64,000 nucleotides of DNA from CADEGL01 sp050180485 (GTDB lineage: Bacteria; Pseudomonadota; Alphaproteobacteria; CADEGL01): positions 27,662 to 91,661 of the forward strand of contig JBFXED010000013.1 of NCBI GenBank assembly GCA_050180485.1, in the 5' to 3' direction. This document shows, in pieces, positions 1 through 9,289 of the stretch (positions are counted from its first letter, which is position 1; the number at the start of each line of letters is the position of its first letter). The notes under the pieces were generated by a model. The model was given only the letters and a program-made list of their open reading frames with translations. It did no database searches and was not told the DNA's origin. Both the position numbers and the translations under genes were made by a program.

Positions 1-18
1 GGCCCAAGAACGGCGGCG

Positions 19-837
19 CTAACGGTCGCGCGGACGCTCCGGCGTCGGGCGCGCCGCTTCCGGCGTGTGGGCTTTGAGGCCACGCCGGACCAGGGTGGCC
101 CAGGCATCCTCGGCCGTGTCGGCGAAGGCGAACAGGTCGAGGTCGGCGCGTTCGATCATGCCTTCCTCGATCAGCGCCTCGAAGTTGATCAGCCGTGACC
201 AATAGGCGCGGTCGAACAGCACCACCGGCAGCGCCACCTCGATCTTGCCGGTCTGGCGCAGGGTCATCAGCTCGAACAGCTCATCCAGCGTGCCGAAACC
301 GCCGGGAAAGACGACCAGGGCGTTGGCGCGCATCGCCAGATGCATCTTGCGCATGGCGAAGTAATGGAAGTTGAAGGTCAGGTCGGGCGTCTGGAAGGCG
401 TTCGGTTCCTGCTCGTGCGGCAGCTTGATGTTGAAGCCGATCGACGGTGCGCCGGCTTCCCATGCGCCGCGGTTGGCTGCCTCCATGATGCCGCCGCCGC
501 CGCCCGTGGCGATCACATTGTCGCGTTTGCCATTTTTGGGATGCAAGGCACCGCCGCGCTCGGAGGCAATGCGGCCGAAGCGGCGCGCTTCCTCGTACCA
601 GTGCGTCCGATGGGGATAGGCCTGGGGTGCCCCCTCGGCGCCCGGCCGCGACCGTGCGCTGCCGAACACCACGATCGTCGAGCGCACGCCCCAGGCACGC
701 AGGTGCTGCTCCGCCTTGGCATATTCCAGCATGAAGCGCACGCCGCGCATGCTGTCGCCCAGGAGGAAATCCTGATCGAGCGCCGCCAGGCGGTAGGCCG
801 GCGAACGGGTCTGATCGTCGTTGTCGGGCGGCGTCAT
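19..837 (-). CDS. LOG-family protein (lysine decarboxylase-like fold)
   Basis: A 272-residue member of the LOG/TIGR00730 family, whose characterised members are cytokinin riboside 5'-monophosphate phosphoribohydrolases or related nucleotide hydrolases. The glycine-rich motif GGGGGIMEAANRGA and the active-site motif PGGFGTLDELFE are both present and intact. The ATG at 837 (MTPPDNDD) is preferred over the upstream ATG at 960, because the 41 extra residues are Arg/Ala-rich and run into the neighbouring gene. The protein is longer at the N-terminus than small LOG enzymes, which fits the longer bacterial subgroup. The family assignment is firm. The exact substrate is not shown by the sequence. Confidence 0.85.
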   Translation of the reverse strand: MTPPDNDDQTRSPAYRLAALDQDFLLGDSMRGVRFMLEYAKAEQHLRAWGVRSTIVVFGSARSRPGAEGAPQAYPHRTHWYEEARRFGRIASERGGALHPKNGKRDNVIATGGGGGIMEAANRGAWEAGAPSIGFNIKLPHEQEPNAFQTPDLTFNFHYFAMRKMHLAMRANALVVFPGGFGTLDELFELMTLRQTGKIEVALPVVLFDRAYWSRLINFEALIEEGMIERADLDLFAFADTAEDAWATLVRRGLKAHTPEAARPTPERPRDR

Positions 838-856
838 GGCCGGGACTGCGGCGGCG

Positions 857-1432
857 TCAGCGCGGTTCGGTCCAGCTTTCCGCAAAAGCCAGGGCGCAGG
901 TGCTGAACGGCCGGCCTTCGCGATCGCGCGGCCACGCCTTGCCCGCGGCCAGGACGCCATTATGCGTGAGTGTCGCGCGCGCGGCCGGGATCAGCACGGT
1001 CGAAAGACCATAAGCGCGGCCCCCGTCGCCGGGCTGGGTGTGGATCAGGAGGGGGTCGCCCATCTGGTGCCAGGCCAGCGCGATCTGCTCGCCGTCGGCG
1101 GACACGGTCTCGGTCCAGGTCTCGTTCGGGTCGCCCACCTTGGCGAAGTTGGCTTCGGAAACGGGGATCGATTCGTCCTTCAGCTCGGCGTTCAACATGC
1201 CCTGGACGGTCTTCTGCAGCCAGCGCGCAAGCTTCACGTTGTCGGAATAGATGCGCCAGGGCTTTCCGGTCAGCTCGCTGCGCAGATAGAGCACATGGCC
1301 CGTGCCGGCCGGCGACAGGAAAACGCGCCAGTAGCTGGCCTCCGTCGTGTTCGGGCCGCCGTCCGTCTCGCTCAGACGGATGAACGGGTTCTCACCGGTG
1401 ACGATGACGCGGTTGGAATCGACCGTGCTCAT
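857..1432 (-). CDS. conserved hypothetical protein, cytosolic
   Basis: A 191-residue protein that I do not recognise. The start at 1432 (MSTVDSNRVIV) is chosen because the upstream in-frame extension is low-complexity, Arg/Pro-rich, and overlaps the divergent transporter gene. There is no signal peptide or membrane segment. The composition is that of a soluble mixed alpha/beta protein. It lies 19 bp upstream of the LOG-family gene on the same strand, so the two are probably co-transcribed. It has no recognisable catalytic motif. Confidence 0.65.
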   Translation of the reverse strand: MSTVDSNRVIVTGENPFIRLSETDGGPNTTEASYWRVFLSPAGTGHVLYLRSELTGKPWRIYSDNVKLARWLQKTVQGMLNAELKDESIPVSEANFAKVGDPNETWTETVSADGEQIALAWHQMGDPLLIHTQPGDGGRAYGLSTVLIPAARATLTHNGVLAAGKAWPRDREGRPFSTCALAFAESWTEPR

Positions 1433-1604
1433 GGCGGGCTCCGCAGAGTGAAGTGGCAGGCTCACCATACACCGTCCGCCCGCGCTTTCGATATCGGCAA
1501 GAAAATGGGGCCGGCGCGCCGGCGGTACGCAGAATGGGCTTTCCCGCGCGCGGGATGGCGAGGCACGATGCCGGTCCGGCAGCAGCCCCGTCCGACGCAA
1601 ACCC

Positions 1605-3236
1605 ATGACCGACCGCGCCACGCTTTACCGTTGGATCGACGCCACGCTGTTCGAGTTGGGGCGCCAGTTCCGCTTCTCGTACCTGCCGCCGCTGATGGTC
1701 TATCTGGCCGCGGGCGTATCGGGCCTGACGGCCATCGTGGGTACGTTCTTCGTCAAGGATCATCTCGGCCTGTCGGCGTCGTTCCTGGCGGGCTTGGCCT
1801 TCTGGGCCGGCATCCCGTGGGCGCTGAAGGTGCCGCTGGGCCATCTGGTCGATCTCATTTGGCGCCGCAAGGCGCTGCTGGTCTATTGCGGCGCCGCCCT
1901 CATCGCGCTCAGCGTCGCGATCATGTACGGGCTGATCGCCCACACCGGCCGCATGGCCGCGCTGGCGCCGGTCGAGGCCTGGTACGTGGCCAGCGTCCTT
2001 CTCGCGCCCATCGGCTACGTCTTCCAGGACGTCGTCGCCGACGCCATGACCGTCGAGGCCGTGCCGCTGTTCGACGATCGGGGCCGGCCCTTCGGCGAGG
2101 ACGCCGTGAAGGCGATGCACACCACGATGCAGACGCTGGGCCGGGCCGCGATCATCCTGGGCTTGGTGCTGGTCGCCGTGCTGAACATCGCGATGTTCTC
2201 GGATGTCGCACGCCTCAGCGAGGCCGAGAAGACGGACGTCTATGCCGAAATCTATCTGATGGCGCTCGCGATCCCCGCCATCTCGGTGCTCGGCGTCGCG
2301 CTGGCCGCGTTGCACCGGCGCGTCCGCGCCGCGCGGCTGCGCCGCCAGGGAATCGGCACCGGCCGCATCGCGGAGATGCTGGACCCGCGCGACGATGCGC
2401 TTGTGCGCCCCAACTGGTGGATTCTCGGCGGCAGCCTCGCGTTCGCGGTCTTCACGATCGGCATGGGCGTCGCGGCCGTGCCGTTCGACCAGGAAATCGT
2501 CTTCGCAGGCTCGATGGCGATCATCCTGTTCCTGATGCGCCGCCTGAGCTTGGAACTGCAGCCCGGCCTGCGCGGCGCGCTGATGGGCACCGCGATCATC
2601 CTGTTCGCGTTTCGCGCCGTGCCCTTGCCGGGTCCCGGCGCGACCTGGTGGGAGATCGACGTGCTCGGCTTCGACCAGCACTTCCTGTCGATCCTGACCC
2701 TGATCACCTCGGGCTTGGCCTTGGCCGGCATGATCGTCCTGCGGCCCATGATGGCGCATCGCACGGTGGCCGACGTCGTCGTCATCCTGACGATCGCCGC
2801 GGGCCTTTTGTCGCTGCCGAATCTCGGTCTCTACTATGGGCTGCACGAATGGACCGCGGCGCATACCGGCGGCGTGGTGGACGCGCGCTTCATCGCCATC
2901 CTCGACACGGCGCTCGAATCTCCGCTCGGTCAGATCTCCATGATTCCGCTTCTGGCCTGGATCGCGCGCAGCGCGCCGGCCCACTTGAAGGCCACGTTCT
3001 TCGCCGTGATGGCCTCGTTCGCCAACCTGGCGCTCGCCGCCAGCAGTCTGGGCACCAAGTACTTGAATCAAATCTTCGTCGTCACGCGCGAGGTGCGCGC
3101 GGGCGGCGGCGTCACCGTTCCGGCGGATTATGGCGAACTGGGCTGGCTTTTGATCACGGTGGCGGCGTTGACCGTCATGCTGCCGCTCTTGGCCGTGGTC
3201 GTCGTTCAGGCCTCGCCCCTACGCACGCGGCAATAA
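1605..3236 (+). CDS. multi-pass membrane transporter, MFS type (BT1/folate-biopterin-like)
   Basis: A 543-residue integral membrane protein with about 12 hydrophobic helices and a central charged cytoplasmic loop at roughly residues 225-265. The N-terminal half (FFVKDHLGLSASFLAG, then PWALKVPLGHLVD) and the length resemble the BT1-like branch of the major facilitator superfamily; the substrate is unknown. Its 3' end overlaps the convergent histidine kinase gene by 18 bp. The ATG at 1605 has no strong Shine-Dalgarno sequence, but the transmembrane pattern begins immediately after it. Confidence 0.7.
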   Translation: MTDRATLYRWIDATLFELGRQFRFSYLPPLMVYLAAGVSGLTAIVGTFFVKDHLGLSASFLAGLAFWAGIPWALKVPLGHLVDLIWRRKALLVYCGAALIALSVAIMYGLIAHTGRMAALAPVEAWYVASVLLAPIGYVFQDVVADAMTVEAVPLFDDRGRPFGEDAVKAMHTTMQTLGRAAIILGLVLVAVLNIAMFSDVARLSEAEKTDVYAEIYLMALAIPAISVLGVALAALHRRVRAARLRRQGIGTGRIAEMLDPRDDALVRPNWWILGGSLAFAVFTIGMGVAAVPFDQEIVFAGSMAIILFLMRRLSLELQPGLRGALMGTAIILFAFRAVPLPGPGATWWEIDVLGFDQHFLSILTLITSGLALAGMIVLRPMMAHRTVADVVVILTIAAGLLSLPNLGLYYGLHEWTAAHTGGVVDARFIAILDTALESPLGQISMIPLLAWIARSAPAHLKATFFAVMASFANLALAASSLGTKYLNQIFVVTREVRAGGGVTVPADYGELGWLLITVAALTVMLPLLAVVVVQASPLRTRQ

Positions 3237-5333
3237 TCCCCGGGCCGCCGCTTCGATCACACGATCCTTCGGCAGACGCACGGTCACGGTGGTGCCCCGG
3301 CCGACCGCGCTTTCCACCTGCATCGCGCCGTCATGCAACAGGATCAAGTGCTTGCTGATCGACAGGCCGAGGCCCGTGCCGCCGTACTTGCGCGCGTGGC
3401 TGGGATCGCCCTGCCAGAACGGCTCGGCCACGCGGCCGAGATCTTCCGCGGCGATACCCACGCCCGTGTCCGCCACGCGCAGCGCCATCGACCCATCCGG
3501 CTCCAGCGCGGCCGAAAGGGTCACGTATCCGCCCGCCGGCGTGAACTTCACCGCGTTGGATAGAAGGTTCAGCAAAACCTGTTTGAGCGCCCGCGCGTCG
3601 GCCCGCACCGGCGGCAACGCGGCCGGCACCTTGTTCTCCAGATTCACGCCGGCCATGTTGGCGCGCGTCGAGGTGATGGTGAGACACGATTGCGCGAGTT
3701 CGGACAGGACCACCGTGTCCTCGACCAGCTCGTAACGCCCGGCCTCGATCTTCGACATGTCCAGGATGTCGTTGATGAGGGTGAGCAGGTGCTGACCGCT
3801 GTCGTGGATCATCTTGCCGTATTCGGGCACCGGCGCCTCGAGGCCGGGCTGGTCGCGGATGATCTCGGACAGGCCCAGGATGGCGTGGAGCGGCGTGCGC
3901 AGCTCGTGACTCATGTTGGCCAGAAACAGCGACTTGGTCCGATTGGACGCCTCCGCCGCGTCCCGCGCCTCCGACAGCATTTCCTGCTGCTTCTTGAGCG
4001 CGGTGATGTCCGTGGCGACGCGGATCAGCCCGCCGTCCGGCGTGCTCCGCTCCGAGATCTGCATCCAGCGGTCGCCGATCTGCTGCACATCCACGGGCTC
4101 GCCCGGGTGGCGGAACTGCCGCAGACGGGTCTGGATGAAGTCCTCGCGGGCCATGCCAGGCGGCAAGCGAAGCCGTCCGGTTTCGACCCAAGCCCGTAGA
4201 ATATCCTCATAGGCCGCGCCCGGCTGGTTCAAATGGGCGGTCTCCGGATAGATCGCGCGGTGGCTTGTGTTGCACATGACGAAGCGCTCGTCCGCGTCGT
4301 AAAGCACGATCGCTTCCGACATGCCCTCGATGGCTTCATAAAGCCGCGCTTGCGCGTCGTGCGCGCGCTGCGCCACGGCCAGGTTCCGGATCAGCGCGTA
4401 AACCAGCGCCGTCACCAGCGCCAGGATCGCCACAATGACGGTGGCGCGAAGGCTCGTGTCGCGCCGCCAGTTGACTAGCGCCACGTCGAGCGGGACGCCG
4501 ATGGCGACCACGATGGGCACGTCCGAGACGCTGCGATAGGACATGATGCGTTCGACCCCATCGACGGGCGACGGCGCGATGAATGTGCCCGCCGGCGCAT
4601 CGTCCAACGCCTCGCCGATGGTCTTCGCCTTGTAGCCCTGGACATAAAGCTCCGGCAGCGCGGGCTCCCGCACCAGAAGCTGGCGCTCGCGGTTGAAGAT
4701 CCACACCGTGCCGCCCGCGCCGATATCGAGCGAACGATAGAATTCGCCGAAATAGGCCGGATCGACGATCGCCACCGCGACGCCGCCGAACGAGCCGTCC
4801 GGCCGGTCGATGCGGCGGCTGACGGGGATGAACCAGGTCCCGGTCCGGACGCTTTGCAGCGGCACCCCGATATGGAGGGCCTTGGAGGGATTGTCCCGAT
4901 GGAAGGCGAAATAAGGCCGGTCGAAAAAGTTATTCCGCCCGTCGCCTGGGCTGGTCGATTCCGCGAGAAGACCGCCGCTCGAATCGATCAGGGCGATGTT
5001 CTTCACCTGGGGCAGCAATTCGTCCTTCGCCGCCAGCGCCCGGCGCCACGCCGCGCCATGCGCGGTTTGCGCGAGTCCCATCGTTTCGGCGTCGAACACC
5101 ATGTCGGCCAGCGCCATGTCGACGGCCTGGAAGGCACCGCCGGCATGCTCCTGCAGCGCGCTGACCAGATTCTGGGCGTTGCGCTCGGCCTGATCGATGG
5201 CGCGCTTGTGGGTGCGCATGACGGTCGCCGTGCTGCCGACCAAAATGATCGCCACGAAGACCGCGCCCAGGATGATGATATTGCGGCGCAATCGGCCCAG
5301 GGTGGTGGCCGACCTAGCCGGCGTATGGCGCAC
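3219..5333 (-). CDS. membrane-bound sensor histidine kinase (Cache-PAS-HisKA-HATPase)
   Basis: A 704-residue sensor kinase. Residues 18-38 form the first membrane helix. A periplasmic double-Cache-like sensor follows to about residue 290, then a second helix (about 293-315), a PAS domain (about 330-450), a HisKA domain with phospho-acceptor His476 in NMSHELRTP, and an ATPase domain with the N box (NLLSNAVKFTP) and G boxes (DTGVGI, GGTGLGL). There is no receiver domain and no response regulator next door, so it is an orphan kinase here. Cache ligands are usually small metabolites such as amino or organic acids; the specific signal cannot be read from the sequence. The stop overlaps the convergent transporter gene. 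Confidence 0.9.
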   Translation of the reverse strand: MRHTPARSATTLGRLRRNIIILGAVFVAIILVGSTATVMRTHKRAIDQAERNAQNLVSALQEHAGGAFQAVDMALADMVFDAETMGLAQTAHGAAWRRALAAKDELLPQVKNIALIDSSGGLLAESTSPGDGRNNFFDRPYFAFHRDNPSKALHIGVPLQSVRTGTWFIPVSRRIDRPDGSFGGVAVAIVDPAYFGEFYRSLDIGAGGTVWIFNRERQLLVREPALPELYVQGYKAKTIGEALDDAPAGTFIAPSPVDGVERIMSYRSVSDVPIVVAIGVPLDVALVNWRRDTSLRATVIVAILALVTALVYALIRNLAVAQRAHDAQARLYEAIEGMSEAIVLYDADERFVMCNTSHRAIYPETAHLNQPGAAYEDILRAWVETGRLRLPPGMAREDFIQTRLRQFRHPGEPVDVQQIGDRWMQISERSTPDGGLIRVATDITALKKQQEMLSEARDAAEASNRTKSLFLANMSHELRTPLHAILGLSEIIRDQPGLEAPVPEYGKMIHDSGQHLLTLINDILDMSKIEAGRYELVEDTVVLSELAQSCLTITSTRANMAGVNLENKVPAALPPVRADARALKQVLLNLLSNAVKFTPAGGYVTLSAALEPDGSMALRVADTGVGIAAEDLGRVAEPFWQGDPSHARKYGGTGLGLSISKHLILLHDGAMQVESAVGRGTTVTVRLPKDRVIEAAARGLLPRA

Positions 5334-5419
5334 GTTCTTTCCCCGGTCGGACCCGTCTCGCGGAAGAGCTTAGTGGAGAAGGGGTGGCGGCGCCAAGAAA
5401 CGCCGGGCCACGCCCGGTT

Positions 5420-7183
5420 TCAGGCACCAGGTGGCGCGTCCAGCGGCGTCACCTCCACCGGCTTTCCGGCCGGCGCGGCCGCGTCGGCCGCGTTCGGCAA
5501 GGGCATTTGGACCGAGATGTAATCCCGGCCATAGAACTGGCGGTGCTCGACATGCAAGGCCAGGCCGCGGATCGCTTCGAGATGCGCGTCCGCGCCGGTG
5601 TCGGTCAGAAGGTTCCGCGCCAGGTTCGGACCGACGAACTCGGCCTCCGCGAACCCGCCGGTCCGCTTGAGGACAAGACGCACCGTGTGCCCCGGCCCGG
5701 TCTGCCCGGCGATATAGGCGAAGGTCTCGTCGGTCGCGATGGCCAGGCGGCCGGTGGCGATCTTGTTCCACCCGGCCTTCGCGCAGAACGCCAGCACGGA
5801 AGCGCGCAGCTTTTGGGCGCCTTCCTTGTCCGTGCTCAACTCGATTTTGATTGCCCGCCCCTTGCCCGCCTGCAAAAGCCCCATCAGCACGATGGCGACG
5901 ACGCCGCCCGAGGTGGTGCCGCTGCCGAACATGGTGGTGAACCACACCGGCATCTCGGCGTTGAACAGCCACTTGTTCTGCATCGCCACGCCGATCCAGA
6001 AGCTGATCGTGACGACGAAGCCGGTCGCGAAATCGGGTCGTCCCTCATTCACGAGCCTGAGGCCGTGGCTGAACAGAAGCGCCAGGAGCACCGCGATATA
6101 GGCGCCGACCACCGGATTCGGGATCGCCATCAGGACCGCGGCCAGCTTTGGCGAGAAGGCGATCAGGATCAGGAACGCGCCGCCGAAATAGGCGACCTGC
6201 CTTGCCGCGATGCCGGTGATCTCGGCCACCGCCACGCTGGTGGAATAGACGGTGTTCGGCACCGTGCCCGCGACACCGGACAGAAGATTGCCCACGCTGT
6301 CGGCGTTGATCGACCCTTGCACGGCGCGGAAGTCAATCGGCTTCCGCTTGCGCAGCGCGACGCGCTGGACGGCGGTCGCGTCGGCATAGGTTTCGATGCC
6401 GCCCACCAGCGTCACGATGGCGAAGGCCGGCAAAAGCGTCCAGAAGTCGGCGCCGAAGCTCAGATCCAGGCCCGGCCACGAAGCACTCGGCAGGCCGAGC
6501 CACGGCGCGGCCGCGATGGCCTGGAACGAGATCAGGCCTTCCGTATAGGCGACCGCACAGCCGAGCCCGACGCCGATCAAAGGCGCCCAGAGCCGCAAGC
6601 GTGGCCCGGCGAAGATGATGATCACGATGATCGAGACGAAGGTTGCCGCCGCCGAGGATTGGTGCGGTCCGGTCGAGTTCACCGACGCCGGCAATTTCGC
6701 GATCAGGTCGATCGCGATCGGCATGATGCTGACCGCGATCAGCATCACGACCGTGCCGCCGACGGCGGGCGTGATGATCTGGCGCAGCCGCCCGAGGCTT
6801 ATCGAGAAGGCGAACTGCACGAAGCCGGACACCGCCACGAGCGTGGCCATCAGTGCCAAGCCCCCGGCCGCGATCGCGTCCAGCGACACCGGCACATAGG
6901 CGCTGTTCGAGCCCATGAACAGCACGAAGCCGCAGCCGAAGATGCCGATGCGCGAGGCCTGCAGCAGCGTACACAGCCCGCACACGATCAGCGCGGCGAA
7001 GATCAGCCAGCTGGCCTCGCTCTCCAGACCCGCCGCGCGGGTGATGACGAGGGGCGCCAGCACGATGCCGGCGAGGATGAGAGCGACGATCTGCCCGCCA
7101 ACCAGCGCCGCGACGGGCAGCGGCGCCCGTTCGGTCGCGTCATAGCGCAGATTGACGGCGCTGGATTCGGCCTCGGCGTTCAT
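5420..7183 (-). CDS. purine/uracil-type permease (NCS2) fused to a C-terminal ATPase-like domain
   Basis: A 587-residue protein. Residues 20 to about 440 are a nucleobase-ascorbate transporter (NCS2/SLC23) body of about 14 helices, with the substrate-site region around TLVGGIETYADATAV and the family-like stretch IPNPVVGAY. The last about 130 residues are soluble and contain an anti-sigma/HATPase_c-like pattern (RLAIATDETFAYI, then VRLVLKRTGGFAEAEF). This tail is absent from ordinary xanthine or uracil permeases. The gene lies 57 bp after the dipeptidase gene, at the end of a minus-strand catabolic run, so the substrate may be a heterocycle used by those enzymes. The substrate assignment is inference. 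Confidence 0.82.
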   Translation of the reverse strand: MNAEAESSAVNLRYDATERAPLPVAALVGGQIVALILAGIVLAPLVITRAAGLESEASWLIFAALIVCGLCTLLQASRIGIFGCGFVLFMGSNSAYVPVSLDAIAAGGLALMATLVAVSGFVQFAFSISLGRLRQIITPAVGGTVVMLIAVSIMPIAIDLIAKLPASVNSTGPHQSSAAATFVSIIVIIIFAGPRLRLWAPLIGVGLGCAVAYTEGLISFQAIAAAPWLGLPSASWPGLDLSFGADFWTLLPAFAIVTLVGGIETYADATAVQRVALRKRKPIDFRAVQGSINADSVGNLLSGVAGTVPNTVYSTSVAVAEITGIAARQVAYFGGAFLILIAFSPKLAAVLMAIPNPVVGAYIAVLLALLFSHGLRLVNEGRPDFATGFVVTISFWIGVAMQNKWLFNAEMPVWFTTMFGSGTTSGGVVAIVLMGLLQAGKGRAIKIELSTDKEGAQKLRASVLAFCAKAGWNKIATGRLAIATDETFAYIAGQTGPGHTVRLVLKRTGGFAEAEFVGPNLARNLLTDTGADAHLEAIRGLALHVEHRQFYGRDYISVQMPLPNAADAAAPAGKPVEVTPLDAPPGA

Positions 7184-7240
7184 CTTTTCTCGAAAGATCT
7201 TGCGGAAGGAAGGCGGACGGGCCGGTCTTGTAGCGCGGTT

Positions 7241-8266
7241 TCAGCCCGTTGCCCATATGCGCTTCAGCACGCGCACCAGGTTCTCGCCCAGCAGGGCGCG
7301 GATATCGGCCTCGCGCCAGCCGCGTTCCACCAGCGCCTGCGTCAGATTGCCCAGTTCCGCCGGAGAGCCGCAGTCGGAGAGGTACCGCGTCTTCACATCG
7401 TTGCCGAAGGCGGCGGCATATGTGTTCACGTTGCCGGCATAGCGCTTCATCGTGCGCTCGATGATGTGATTCACCTTGGCCAGGTCGCTCACGATCGGAA
7501 AATCGCTGCCCAGCGAGACATGCGCGATGCCGACCAGCCCGACGATATGCTCCAGGTGACGCACGAAGTCGGACAAATTGGGCCGGCGCGACGGATCGCC
7601 GTTCCAGCACATGGGGCCGTAGACGCTGGCGCCGATCAACCCGCCTGTCCCCGCCACCGCCTTGATCACGGCATCGCTCTTGTTGCGCGGCACGTCGCGC
7701 ACGGCTTTGGCGTTCGCATGGGTGATCAGCACCGGCTTGTCCGACGCCGCCACGGCATCGAGGCAGGTGCGTTCGGCCACATGGCTCAGATCGACGGCGA
7801 TGCCCAGGCGGTTCATCTCCCGGACGGCCCTCTTGCCGAAGGCGCTCAGGCCGCTGTCGAGCGGTTCGAGGCAGCCGCTGCCGATGAAATTGCGCTCATT
7901 ATAAGTGAGCTGCATCACCCGCACGCCGAGCCGCCGGAACAGCGTCAGCCGCTCCAGCCGGTCGGCGATGGGCCGCATGTTCTGCCAGCCCATGATCAAG
8001 CCGATTTTGCCCGCCGCCTTGGCCGCCGCGATATCCTCCGCCTCCAAGACCAACCGCCAAGGGCTGCCGGCCTCGTCGAGCCGCGCGCACCAGGTCGCCA
8101 TGTTGTCGCAGCAGAGTTCGAAATCGCCGGTGACGTCCGCGACCGTGATGTTGATCGCGGCCACGTTGCCCGCGATCAGGTTGCCGGCATAGCCGTCGGA
8201 GCCGAAGCCGAGCCCGTCGACGATCAAGGCGTCGCGGTGGATCTCCTCGACCGTGCGCGCCGCCAT
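7241..8266 (-). CDS. membrane dipeptidase family (M19) metallohydrolase
   Basis: A 341-residue member of the renal dipeptidase/M19 amidohydrolase family. Visible landmarks are VDGLGFG near the N-terminus (the usual His-x-Asp metal motif is altered to VDG), QLTYNERN, DLSHVAE with its metal-binding His, PVLITHANAKAV, and GSDFPIV near the C-terminus. The start at 8266 overlaps the stop codon of the upstream luciferase-like gene in a TGATG junction, which fixes the start and indicates translational coupling. The family is normally a Zn dipeptidase, but many operon-borne members hydrolyse other amides. The substrate is unknown. Confidence 0.85.
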   Translation of the reverse strand: MAARTVEEIHRDALIVDGLGFGSDGYAGNLIAGNVAAINITVADVTGDFELCCDNMATWCARLDEAGSPWRLVLEAEDIAAAKAAGKIGLIMGWQNMRPIADRLERLTLFRRLGVRVMQLTYNERNFIGSGCLEPLDSGLSAFGKRAVREMNRLGIAVDLSHVAERTCLDAVAASDKPVLITHANAKAVRDVPRNKSDAVIKAVAGTGGLIGASVYGPMCWNGDPSRRPNLSDFVRHLEHIVGLVGIAHVSLGSDFPIVSDLAKVNHIIERTMKRYAGNVNTYAAAFGNDVKTRYLSDCGSPAELGNLTQALVERGWREADIRALLGENLVRVLKRIWATG

Positions 8267-9276
8267 CAGGCGAAGTGCGGCATGACACGGGTGGCGAACA
8301 ATTCCAGCGAGCGCATCACGTCCCGGTGCGAGGCGCCGAAATTCATGTTGAGCATCAGATTGTCGATGCCCAGCGCCTCGTAGCGCTTCAGCATCTCGAT
8401 GCAGCGGTCGGGCGTGCCGATGATGATGTTGTTGGCGATCTCCTCCTCCGTCACCGCGATGTCGAGGAGCTTGATCTTGCCGCGATGAACCTCGCCCGGC
8501 GTATTGAAGACATTGGCGAACTGGCGCTGCTTGGTATGGCCGAACCGCACCTTCTCGCCGATGTCGGCGTCGCTGGTGCCGACATAGGCGTTGCGCAGCA
8601 TGGACATGCGCACGGGCTTGCCGGGATTCTTGGCCTTGGCCGCCGTGAAGGCGTCGGCCTGCATCTTGGCCGCGGCGAAGGGATCGCGCAGCGGCGTGGT
8701 CATCACCGGATAGCCGTTCTCGACCGCCCAGGTGATGCTGGCTTCGTGCATGGCCGCGATCCAGATGGGCGGGCACGGCTTCTGCACCGGCCGTGGCGTA
8801 ATCGTGAGCGAATCGAACTTGTAATACTTGCTGTCCCAGGAGACTTCCTCCTCGGTCAACAGCTTGATCAAGAGACGCAGCGAATCGTCGAAACGCTCGC
8901 GCGCCTCTTCCATCGGCACGCCGAAACGGTCGAACTCATAACGGAAGGCGCCGCGCCCGACGCCGATCTGGATACGCCCGTCGGTCAGGCAGTCGGTCTG
9001 GGTGATCTCGCCGGCCAGCATCCGCATGTCGTGCAGCGGCAGCACCATCACCGCCGTGACGATCGGGATGCGCTTGGTGACGGAGGCCACCCGCACCGCC
9101 GTCAGCAGCGGGTTCGGATGGACCAGCGTGTTGAGGAAATGATGTTCCGGAATGGCGAAGGCGGTGAAGCCCAACTCCTCCGCGAATTTGGCCTCCTCCA
9201 GCATCTCCCGGTACAGGCGCTGGACCGGATAGCTCGTGTCCGGCCAATAGCACGGAAGATAGAAACCGAAATCCAT
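8266..9276 (-). CDS. LLM-class flavin-dependent oxidoreductase (luciferase-like)
   Basis: A 336-residue luciferase-like monooxygenase of the F420/FMN TIM-barrel family. The N-terminus (FGFYLPCY), AIPEHHFLN, RIQIGVGRGAFRYEFDRFGV and PIWIAAMHEASITWA are typical family signatures. It is translationally coupled to the dipeptidase gene downstream and lies 13 bp after the FAD oxidoreductase gene, so the three form an operon. The likely role is oxidation of an organic substrate in the same catabolic pathway. Cofactor use (FMN or F420) cannot be decided from the motifs. Confidence 0.88.
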   Translation of the reverse strand: MDFGFYLPCYWPDTSYPVQRLYREMLEEAKFAEELGFTAFAIPEHHFLNTLVHPNPLLTAVRVASVTKRIPIVTAVMVLPLHDMRMLAGEITQTDCLTDGRIQIGVGRGAFRYEFDRFGVPMEEARERFDDSLRLLIKLLTEEEVSWDSKYYKFDSLTITPRPVQKPCPPIWIAAMHEASITWAVENGYPVMTTPLRDPFAAAKMQADAFTAAKAKNPGKPVRMSMLRNAYVGTSDADIGEKVRFGHTKQRQFANVFNTPGEVHRGKIKLLDIAVTEEEIANNIIIGTPDRCIEMLKRYEALGIDNLMLNMNFGASHRDVMRSLELFATRVMPHFA

Positions 9277-9289
9277 CGCTGCTCCGCCC

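Noticed and set aside
2..22. Plus-strand frame ending at a TAA at 20-22
   Set aside because: Only seven codons are inside the window, so a convergent upstream gene cannot be supported.
1392..3071. Long minus-strand frame opposite the transporter gene
   Set aside because: Arg/Gln/His-rich antisense shadow with no domain.
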